The translations under genes and the position numbers were made by a program. The notes beneath the pieces were generated by a model, which was given only the letters and a program-made list of their open reading frames with translations, was not told the DNA's origin and did no database searches. DNA of 64,000 nucleotides from Lycocorax pyrrhopterus obiensis (taxonomy: Eukaryota > Chordata > Aves > Passeriformes > Paradisaeidae): NCBI GenBank assembly GCA_014706295.1, contig JACSVZ010000001.1:117208763-117272762 (forward strand). Reading direction: 5' to 3'. Of this stretch, positions 1 to 10,400 are shown piece after piece. Position 1 is the stretch's first letter, and each line of letters begins with the position of its first letter.

Positions 1-243
1 CCTCCTTCTCTTCAAAACAAAAGAGGGCAAAAGAAGGAAAGGAGCCCACTGGAGCCCGAGAAAGTGCCGAGTCGCAGCAGACCTGCCCCTGCTGCTGCTG
101 CTGCTGGTGATGATCCGGTGACTACAGCAGAGAAGTGGAAGAGGAGTGGGAAGTGCTCAAACTTCTCTACTTGCCGGCTCCGAGCCGTCTCTCCTCCTTT
201 TCCTCTCTCCGCACTTTGCCTCCCCGGCAGCAGCGATTTGGGA

Positions 244-274
<31 letters not shown>

Positions 275-292
275 GCCTCTCTCTCTCTCTCT
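244..292 (+). repeat. Poly-T run followed by (CT)n
   Basis: A run of 23 T (244-266) is followed closely by a CT dinucleotide tract (about 277-292). Both are low-complexity and probably length-polymorphic. In an ADAMTS5 transcript this would be a poly-U and CU tract in the 5' UTR. Confidence 0.85.
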
Positions 293-298
293 CCTTCC

Positions 299-388
299 AT
301 GTGCTCCCGGCTCTTCCCTGCAGAGAAACACAAAGTTCACACGCGAGCGGCTTTTGTTGACATTTTTTTCTCTCCCACTCACACTTGA
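299..388 (+). other. Candidate uORF in ADAMTS5 leader, 29 codons
   Basis: An ATG at 299-301 opens a 29-codon frame ending at TGA 386-388, 216 nt before the main ATG. A smaller uORF of three codons lies at 110-121. If transcription starts upstream of these ATGs, a scanning ribosome would meet both first, which would lower or condition ADAMTS5 translation. The peptide has no recognisable feature. The frame is seen directly; a regulatory effect is inference. Confidence 0.35.
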
Positions 389-604
389 CTTCGGGAGGGA
401 GAACTTTTTTTTTCCTTCTTCTTCTTTTTTTTTTGGTTCTTTTTTTTTTCCCCTTCCCCGCATCTCCCCTTTTCTTCCCATCCCTTAACTACGCTGCCGC
501 GCTCCGCCGGCCGGCTCCTTCCAACGCCGTCTCCCGTTATTATCATCATTATCACCACTGTAATTACTATTACCGCCACCCCGCTGCCCCGCGCCGAGGC
601 GAGG

Positions 605-1456
605 ATGCTGCCGGCGCTGCTGTGGCTGCTGCTGGCCGCCCGTGCCGGCCGCGCCGCGCCGCCGCCGCCCGCACCTGCCGAGCCCGGCGCGCCGCCCGCC
701 CGGCCCCCCGCCCCCGGGCCGCCCCGCGGGGCCGTGCGGCGCCTCGACCCGACCTACGCGGGGGGCGGCAGGGCGGGCTACGTGCTCTACGCCGGGGGAC
801 AGCGCTTCCTGCTCGACCTGGAGCGCGACGGGCCGCGCTGCCACTACCGCGGCACGGTGGACGGCAGCCCGCGCTCGCTCGCCGTCTTCAACCTCTGCGG
901 CGGCCTCGACGGCTTCTTCGCCGTGGGCCGCTCCCGCTACACCGTGCGCCCGGCGCGCCGCGGCCCGCAGGGAGAGGCCGGAGCGCGGATCTATGGCGAG
1001 GGCCCGGCCCGCACCCCTCACGTCTTCCGCAGGGAGAGCTTCAGCTTCGAGACGGTGCCGGCCCGCACCAGCTGCGAGACCCGAGACCCCGCCGGGCCGG
1101 CGGGCGGGGACGGGCGGCGGCGGCGGCGGCGGCGCTCCGTGTCCCGGGCCCGGCAGGTGGAGCTGCTGCTGGTGGCCGACGCCTCCATGGTGCGCAAGTA
1201 CGGGAAGGGGCTGCAGCACTACCTGCTCACCCTGGCCTCCATCGCCTCCCGGCTCTACGCGCACGCCAGCCTGGAGAACCACGTGCGGCTGGCCGTGGTG
1301 AAGGTGGTGGCGCTGGGCGACAAGGAGAAGGGGCTGGAGGTCAACAGGAACGCCGCCACCACGCTCAAGAACTTCTGCAAGTGGCAGCACCAGCACAACC
1401 GCCTCGACGACGACCACGAGGAGCACTACGATGCCGCCATCCTCTTCACCCGCGAG
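605..1456 (+). CDS. ADAMTS5: ADAMTS5 exon 1: signal, propeptide, start of protease
   Basis: This exon is 852 nt (284 codons, ends phase 0) and stops at the donor GAG|gtaggc. It encodes a Leu/Ala-rich signal peptide (residues 1-16), a Pro/Ala/Gly-rich N-terminal propeptide, conserved propeptide blocks ([24 protein letters not shown]), the cysteine-switch SCET (C157), the poly-Arg furin site (171-177), and the first half of the catalytic domain starting [17 protein letters not shown]. It is extremely GC-rich and lies in a CpG island. The ATG at 605 is chosen because it precedes a signal peptide and has A at -3. Long ORFs in other frames and on the minus strand here are GC-driven shadows. Confidence 0.96.
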
Positions 1457-4400
1457 GTAGGCACGGCCCTGGCCATAGGCATGGCCATGACAGCGACGAG
1501 GGGTGGCCGGGCTGGTGGACCTCCAGCCACCCTGCTCGGCTTTGCCCACGGGTTGCCTCCCCACTCACGGACCCAGCTCTTCCACCAGGGACCGGCACCC
1601 ACACACAGCTGCCGGTATGGCAGAGGGGTTGAGGTGTGTGTGTCCCCTGCCCTGTGCTGTCAGCCCTGCTGTGGGTACACCAGTGCAGTGCTGGGACCCC
1701 AGCCAGGTGGAGAGGTGGGAGCTTTGGTTGTGGGACTCAACCTGAGACATGACTTCGTCCTGTCTGTCCCAGCGAGATGTTTAACACCCGGCTCCTCTCT
1801 CTGTGCAGAGGTGGTCCAGGCAGGAAGGGCTGATAGCACTTCCTAACCTAAATTCGTCCCCAAACAAACCTGCTAGTGAAAGTGGTGGAGAGCACCTTAA
1901 GAGTACAGACGTCTTGCTTGTGGAGCACATTGGGACGCTATTTCCAGCGAGAATAGCTCCACCGCACTGGAAGCCGGCAGCACTTGTGGTTCAAGTGTAG
2001 GACGTAAATGCAGACCGCAGGTAAACAGAGCTGCACCAGCTGAGTGAGTTGGGCTGGTGGCGAGGGGCTGCAGTCCCTGTCTTGTCCCCCAAGTGGGTCC
2101 CCTGATCAGCTGTGAGTTGGATCTGGCTGCTGTTGCCCGTGCAGAGGTGTGCCTTGTTGCTCCACGCTGGGTTGTTGATTAATTGCATTGTTAGAGGTCG
2201 TTAAGGGACATTGCTCTGGTAGACATGTGGTCGAGTTTATGCAATGAAGTTCTTCTGTAAGAATATCCCTTCAGCGGTTTGGGTTTGGTGTTTTCTTTTT
2301 TTCCCTTTCCCCAAGTACGAAAAAAATAACTGCATGACTTTCCGTTCATTTGAGTTCTCCGGCTTTGCTACATCGTAGGAGCCTGCCAAAAAGGATGCTT
2401 TGGATGGTTTGTGGAAGGAGTTGCTCCAGAAGGGGGGAAAAAAGCGCCTGGCTTGCTTTTCTAGCTGTAAATAGTTGAAACATTAGGTCCTGTGTCAGTC
2501 AGGCATCACTTGTACAACAGGAGCCCTTTTTAGCAGTTTAAAGCCCATCAGTGCAATTTGCAAGCTTTTTTTTCTATCACTACAACCTGGATGAAAGCAG
2601 GCTACTGGGACTGGGTCAGAATGCTTTTGGGTTTGATATAAACATCTTTTCTAATGGCTTATTAAGCCTGGGCCAGAATCCATCACTTTTCTCTGAAGAG
2701 TGTTTCTCCCTGCCACTATTCCCACTTATTTCCCTGGGCTATATGACAATTCGGAAATGCTTAGGGTGTCGACTGTGAACCTTAACATCAGTTATTAAGT
2801 TAATTTGGATTGAGATAGGATATGACTCTAAAGTGCACTTGCTTTACAGATGATTAGCTGTATTTGTTTGCATGGACACCCTCCTGCCAGAATGAGAGGG
2901 TGCTGCTAATCAGTAATCCACTGTCAAAGACTCGTGAGCAATGCATAGAGTTACTTCTTTGGGATGTAAGTAGTACCCAAAATAAACAAAACACCACAGT
3001 TCCTGTGGTCTTCTTGCACTCTTAAGATGCAAATGTTGCATTCACTGCTACTCACGGCTGCTTCATGAGGAAAAAAAGCACAGGCTTGTGTTTTCTTGGT
3101 TTACATTTTAACAGCTTTAACTCTGGGATTAGCTCCTAGATGCAGTTCAGGACAACTTAATCTGCTTTAATGCTTTGCTGTGTGCACACGCACATTGTTT
3201 GGCAGTGTTTGACTGAATTAAGAACCAGACTGGAGTTTCTTGCTACATATGTTCATGATGTACTTTGCAGGGAGTGTGTGTGAGCCCACACGATTTTTAT
3301 ATGCTTACCCTTGAAATGTCAACATGAATCTATTTGCTCCCCGTGGAATGTAAACACAAAAAGGGTTAAAGGATGAAAAAGCAGTGGAGATGTTTCCTGG
3401 AGAAAACAGCCCCACTTTGAACTAAAGGAGAGATTTTTTCCAGTTTAGCTTTTCAATGAGAGTGGCAGCAGTTGGCAGGAGAACACCACTTTTACAACTC
3501 TGTTTTGGATGGATGAAGTTGGTTGCTAAGCTACAAGACGCCGAGCCGTGGCTGCGTGTTTTGATGGGCTCTGAATATCGTCATGCTGATTTTTGAACAT
3601 CCAGATGTCTCTTTCTAAGTGCCGTGGGTTTCAGGCGCTGGGCAAACGTGTGAGGTACATTTTCCATCGTTGTTTACTAAGTGAGGCCACCTTGAGCTTC
3701 GTGTCTCTCCGTCAACAGGATAATATTTGCAGATCGTCTGTCAGCTGAATGCATGGCCTCGGCTCTATGGAACTGGTTTTGTGTAGGTAGAATCTGCATT
3801 GTGCATGGCTGGTGCCATACAAATCCCTAATATAATTATCTTTGTTCCAGAGTGACATTTGCTTGGATGTCGTTTTTTTACACCAAAAGAGGGCTTTATT
3901 CGAGTTCCTTATGAAGGAAGAATCCCAACAAAATTCAGGAGTGTTGCTTCGTCCTCTTTGGTTGTCTTTACTTCTTTAAAGATAAATTAGTAACCATTGG
4001 TTGACTGAGAGTGCATTGGCAGCTCTCCTTTATTATTAAATTAGTAGTGGTTCAAATTATGTTATATAAGTTCATATTATGGTCATCATCATCATCATTC
4101 ATACTAGGAAGCCCTTATCATGCGAAAAAATTTAGAAGGAAATTTACTGATTCTGACTTAAACCAGCCACTTCCTTCTGGTCATAATCTGTATTTAATTG
4201 GATAAGGGCTTTAAAGCAATTATGCTGCAGACCATAGTAAATCACTATGAACATGAATTCAGTTTGGGGTGATACAGGCAACATGTTAAAGCTGGTTTTA
4301 GGCTTTGTGTTGCTTATCAGTCATGGCAAGGGTCCATTAGCTGCAGTGGGTCCCTATGTTTACTCTGTAGATGCAAGGAGCACTAGAGGAACATGTCTGG

Positions 4401-7400
4401 TCATTGTGAAAACCTTCAGGGGACACAGAAATTATCTGTCACTAAATATTGTGGGAATTTAGTTGGGTTCCACAATGATTATTTAAATCTGATAATGAGA
4501 AGTGTATTTTCCCAGTGATCCCATCTCTCATTTTGACCCACGATGAGCAGGATCAAGCACGACAGAGGTCTGACTTGACAGTTAGAAAACGTGATAATTT
4601 TCTGATATTTCTAAATTTCCTCAAGGCAGCTTGACCATAACAGCCTTAAAGAGTACCTGGATCCCCTGCTGTTGGACAACTTTGTGGTTGAGTCCTTGAG
4701 AGCAGCTGTAAACCTTAGGGCCGCATGTATCCTAGAGCATCCTCCATGGAATATGGTTGTGCAAGGATTCAATTCTGGTGGCCAGGTGAGTCCTCCACCC
4801 CACAGGGAAGTGGCTGTGTGGTGGGGAGGAGGAAGAGCTTGCAAAGCCCTCTTTCCCTGGAGATTAGATCACTTGCTCTCAGTGGCAGTGAAGTCAACAT
4901 CAAATTTAGAGTTTAGTCTGTTTCATCCTTTTTTTATTGTGAACAGTTCGCAGAAGCTGGAAGCAGATAATGTTCATATTTTTATGGATGCAACAAAGCA
5001 CTTGCCAGATTATTTGTCACAGTAGCAAAACAGATTAGATGGGACTTGCAAACTGCAGTTGAACTCACACTGTTCTTTTTCTCAGGTCCAGCCTGCTCTG
5101 CAATTATCCTCTAGAATTCATCCAATCTGTTTCATTAGTGGCCCTTAGTTAAATTTCAAGTGAACTATTGAATGCATTTGGACAAAATCCATCTCTCTTC
5201 CTCTCCCCCCAGTTCTGAATCATCTGAAGATTAAAATAGATGTTTCTCACAGTAGAGACAGACATTAGGAGCAAGAAAAAAATCCTTTCCTAAGTGCTTG
5301 TTAGCATCATCTGTGATAGTACCATCATGCCTGGCTCAAGCTAGAGTTCATGCTAGAGCCAAAGGCCACTGTCCTGCCTTTTTCTGCACAGTAATTATAT
5401 GGGGCTGGTATGTTTGATTTAGTTTAACTGTCCATCTGGCAGTGCTGTTGAAATTTAACAGCAAGCTTTGTATTATCTCAGCTCTGTAGATGATAATTTC
5501 ATTGCATGGAGCACATGCTTTCTTTGGCTCTACTTCTTTCTTCTTCTTTTTTTTTTTCTTCTTTTCTCTATTATCATCTTCCAACAATGATTATCCCCTA
5601 GTAGTAAAACAAGTCACTGTACCAGTGGTCAATAGAATAGATTTCACTGTTTATTATTATTACTCTGAAGAAATGGTAGTGTGATGTGTCTACCAGTTTC
5701 ATAGTGTTTTCACCAACTTTGTTGCACATCTAATACATTTAAATAATGTCCCTAGGGAAAATAAAGTGGGACGTAACTGATAGAGGAGAAGTTTGATTCA
5801 CCCTGTTCTAGAGAGATGGTGTGGAGTTGTCCCACAAAGGAGCTGTGGCTTAGGCAGGTTAAATCACATATTTTTACTTGGTCACCAGTCACCAGTTTCA
5901 TACCTGAAACTTCTCCTCCCCATGCAGATTCCAAATGCTTTATGTGCATTTTGTCCATATTTTTAAATAACCTGTGGTTTGCATAACTCTGCTGTGTTTT
6001 CTTTCAAATGCCCAAGCCTCAGGCCCGTATTTATCACGTGAACCCCAAAAGCAAACAGCCTCAATTTTTAAGCTAAACTACTGGAGAAATACATGTGGGT
6101 TTTGTCTTGGTAGATATGGCAGGTATCACCCTTGTGGTCTTCCTCAGAAGGGAACCAGGCTTTGGCCACTCTCTGAGAATGTGGCCAGGAAAGGCCAGGG
6201 CAGCAACCCAGTGAGACTGACAGGAGTCCTTCCTCGCCCTGAATCCTTTCTGTTCATTTCAACATTACTTTTTAAAACCGCGTGTGCTGTTCCACGTTGC
6301 TGTGACATCAATAAAAGTTCACCCACTTTGCCGAGGAGCACAAGGGAGGGTGGATGTGTGTGTTCCTAACACCACCTCACCCCACCCTCCCTGCCCAGGG
6401 CTGCGGTGGGAACGCTGCTGCTGCTGCAGGAAGTCGGAAAGTCGTGCTTAATTCCTTCCTCTGCTTGAGGGATTTTAGGTCTGTATCGCCCACCTCCCAG
6501 GAGGGGTCCGTAACCAGGAGGTCGTAAGCTGTTCCAGGTGTTAAGGAAACTTTCCACCTCTCTGACCAAAGGTCTGTCACTGTGTAGTGAATAATTCATA
6601 TGGTGAGAAGGAGAGGAATCGTGACCTGAAGCTGCTGAGTGGGGCGTAGCGCTTGGACTGAGGTGGTCTGGGTTCCTCAAGCACGGAGAGAAGGCTGTTT
6701 CTGTAATTTACCACAGGCTGTTCAGTGGGAAAGGAGGAGGATGAGCAATAGGGACCAAAAATTGGGTCCCTTCACTGACTGCACTGCAGCTGCAGCCTGG
6801 GCTAGAGAAACCTTGGGCGCAGGGGCTGCTCCAGCAGGAGCCACGGCTCCCTGTGTGCATGGCAGTGGCCTGCTGTAGACCATACAGTGCTCTCCTAAAA
6901 AACGTGCTTCTAACTGGCCTCATCCCTGGAAGGAATTTGTAGCTGGATCACATTCTTACTGGGAAAAGGCTTTAGCTGATGAGCTGTTGTAAAGGAACTA
7001 GAAGAGCAAGTGAACAGAACTGTAAAGGTTTTAGCTGTGCCTTGCAAGAAGGTGATGTGCATCTTGGCCTGGTACAAAGCCTAATCCTGTGGGTTCCTCT
7101 CATTCTGATCTGAGAAGCTCTGTAGGCTCAGCGTCCCTCAGGGGCAAAGGTGGAGAAACATGAAACATCTGAACCCCAATAAACAAAGTGCCCTGCTGTT
7201 CCAGACTGTGAAACTGTGGCACTTCAGGCCCACAGGATCCCAAACTGCAAGCCCTACGAGGGGTAGATAACTCAAAACACCTGAGGATATGCTCTTCCAC
7301 CCTTACATTCCACCAAATTGTCCACATTGGCGCTCACATCCTGTTTTAGATCCGGTCAGCGGGCTCTGACCTAATACCAGGTTTCACTAAACAGTTTATT

Positions 7401-10400
7401 CTTGTTTTGAAACCTACTGACCACATTTCAGGTGAAATGAGCTCCCTGCTCCAGCCAGGACGCGGTGACAGTCATCTCCCTTCACAGCAATGCCATGTAT
7501 ACGTGGCAGCCAGCCTGCTGCTCCTGATGGATTTAGAATGCCAAGAAAACTTGGCCTCTAATGAGCTGTCTAATTAACTACTAGACTTGTGATGTACAGC
7601 TTAGCTTTACTAAGCCATTCCTTTGCCAAAGCTTAAGTCTTAGCATCTATTGCCTCCTGCATAGCAAATGCATTTCCTTGTCATTCTTCTGCTTTGAAAC
7701 TGCTGTAAAGCGGATCAAGGGCCAGGCTGCTTTCCTTCTTTAGAAATATCAAAAAACATTCTTTAAAGCTTCTGCCACTGTTTCAAGACAATTGAGTGTA
7801 CAGAACTGAGTAACTTTCTTTTTCTAAAAGAAACAGAGTGAAATAATCACTGGAAACTGATTTTATGTATCATGAGTCCCCTCTTTCCTCGTGCTTTAGC
7901 TGGAGTATGAAAAGTTGAGGCTACCCACACAGATTTTTTAGGATTGCATCATTACACTGAAGCCTGTTTTTAACAAAAAATTAAAACATTTTCCAGGGAA
8001 ATAAAACCTTTTACTGTACTCCCAGAAAGTTTACTTCATGAAAGTAGTAGACTGCTTTCCAGGACTGCCCAGGAAAGCAAAAAACAATGTAACTATTGAT
8101 TCTGGTAACAAATAATCCATAGCCAGTGTTTGATGGGTAAGCAGGCATGATTTGCAGTAACATCACTTGAAATCAAGCTGTTTGGAAGCTGGTGTTGGTG
8201 AATTGACCCAAAAGCAAACTTTTCAGAGTATTTGTCTCAGAAATGCCACTCAATAGGCTGCAGTTCTGTTTGTAGTATATACTATGAATAGAAATATATT
8301 CCAGTTCAAATCATGCAGAGGCAGGAGAAGGAAAGAATGAGTGAGACAATGACAACACAGAGGAGCTGAGCCTTCAGTAATCTGCCTAAATGATTATTGA
8401 CAATATCAGCCTTAGCTGCAAATGAGCATCCTCAGGCAGTCACCGAGGGCTGGAATTGGCAGGGAAAACCAGGATGCTCAGTCCGTGCTCTGCTCAAAGC
8501 ACAGCCATGGCATGCCCTGCTCTAGCAGCAGATGGGCAACCCACAGACATCCCCGTAACAGCTTCTTACAAAGGAGATAATGCCGGAAAATATTTCCTGT
8601 CCTTGTTTCCAGAATCCTTTACAAGCCCCTCTGCTGCTTCCCAGCTGGGATTTGGCAGCGGCTGCAGGACTCCCACACCGACTGCTGGGGGGCCACAAGG
8701 AGGTGGCCACGGGGCTACTGAGAAACCAGGGCTTTGCTGCAGCACTGGCCACCACTTTCTGACCCCAGGGTGGTCACTCTTCTCCTTTCTGGGGATGGCT
8801 GGTCCCACACCGTCTGAGGACACCTGTTTTCCAGCTGTTCATGAGGAATTGGAGGAGCTAGGTGATTTTACATATAAGCAGTTTGCAGAGTCATGTCTTT
8901 CCAGCTGTGGGATTTCCTAGGACCAGCCTCTGGTACAGCCTTAATGTCTAGGGAAGACAGTGTAATGCAGTCCTGTGCACAGCTTTTGAAATGCTGAGGT
9001 GAGACTGTGGTAACATCTCTGCTCTAGTGTTCCATGCTCTGCACATCCCATCAGAATTAGCTCTATGGAAGTTTGTGAGATTGCCTGCTTAGAGAAATTA
9101 TATTCTTTTAGTTACATTTATGTCGTGAAATCACTGTGAATCACTGTGAGGTCTGGCTGTGCCTGCTGGTGTAAATTCCCAGCATAGCTGCTTCTTGTGT
9201 ACAAATTGGGGTAAATCCTGACTGGCATGAGGCATCTGGGTGCTGATACCATTGTGCCCACACTGGGAACAGCATTGATGGCAGAATCTACGTAATAATG
9301 ACACCCAAATACAAGAACAGACCGAGTGACATAGAATCTGTCTGCAGAGACAAAGCCTGAATTAATGCAGTTTATACTATTACTGTCACTGTCAACCTGT
9401 CCAGCCCTCCTCCAGGAAGCTGCTTTCTGCTTGATTTATGTGTTTTTCGGTACTTGTGTAAGAATTTCAGTTCAGCTGCTTGTGTGGATTCAGGTCACAT
9501 TGCTCTATCACAGAATCACAGGATCAGTTAGGTTGGAAATGACCTCTGAGGTCGTTGAGTCCAACCCATGGCTGGACATCACCTTGTAAACCAGACCATG
9601 GCACTGAGTGCCACACCCACGCCTTCCTTGGACACCTCCAGGGATGGGGCCTCCAAACCTCCCTGGGCAACCCCTTCCACTATCTAGTCACCCTTTTTAT
9701 GAAGAAATTCTTCCTAATGTCCAGCCTAAACATCCAGCTTAAGACTGTATCTCTTTGTCCCATTGATAGTTCCCTGGGGGCAGCGCCTGACCGCACCCAG
9801 CTGCACCCTCCTGTCAGGGAGTTGTGGAGAGTGAGAAGGACCAAGTTCAGTGTAAAGGGTTAATTGGATATGAACCCAAACAAAAGTAATAGGAGTTTAA
9901 GGATGGTGTCTTCTTTGTTGAATATGCCCCAGATATTTGACATAAGAATAACATGACCTCACTTGAGGCCTCTCCGAATGCTGGTTGAGAGCTGCTGAAA
10001 ATGATGTAAAGTTTATTTGCCTAAATAGAACTGGAAAAATTGTGCATTTCTTTTAAAGTACTTTGAAATATGCATCCCATACTTCCCATAACCCATGCAG
10101 AGCCAGAGGCAAAGTCTGGGGGCCTGGGGGCTTAGAGAGAAAATTGTATGCGTATTATTTGCAGTGCTACAGAATGGAAGTTTTTCTTAAACCATAGATT
10201 ACACCTGAGAAAATTTGGAAATTCAGTACTTTTCAACTACATTCCCTCTCTTCTTGCCAGGCTGTTTGGGTCATTGGTAGTGCAGCATTTAAAGCTTAGT
10301 ATTAAGTAGCAACAAGAGTGAATCTACCAAGAGTTCCCAGACACCTGGAAGTCAGAACGGAGCCTGAAATTTCTCCTCCATACATGTAATATTGCTTTGT

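Larger units (their letters stand above)
1..604 (+). promoter_or_regulatory. ADAMTS5: ADAMTS5 5' leader / upstream edge
   Basis: This is the sequence directly upstream of the ADAMTS5 start codon. It is strikingly pyrimidine-rich on the + strand: a 23-T run at 244-266, a CT tract at about 277-292, and further T/C-rich runs at 405-450. A short GCT repeat lies at about 90-105. CpG density rises from about 480 into exon 1. The start codon at 605 has A at -3, a good Kozak feature. There are two upstream ATGs (110 and 299), both followed by stops before 605. I see no TATA box, and the transcription start cannot be placed; it may lie inside this stretch or left of the window. That this is 5' UTR is inferred from its position. 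Confidence 0.6.

Noticed and set aside
485..1564. 359-codon minus ORF and 415-codon alternate-frame plus ORF over ADAMTS5 exon 1
   Set aside because: GC-driven shadows of the real exon 1 frame; low-complexity Arg/Ala/Pro sequence without family signatures.
8456..8920. 154-codon plus ORF in ADAMTS5 intron 1
   Set aside because: No recognisable domain and no convincing acceptor/donor pair; overlapping open frames on both strands suggest compositional chance.
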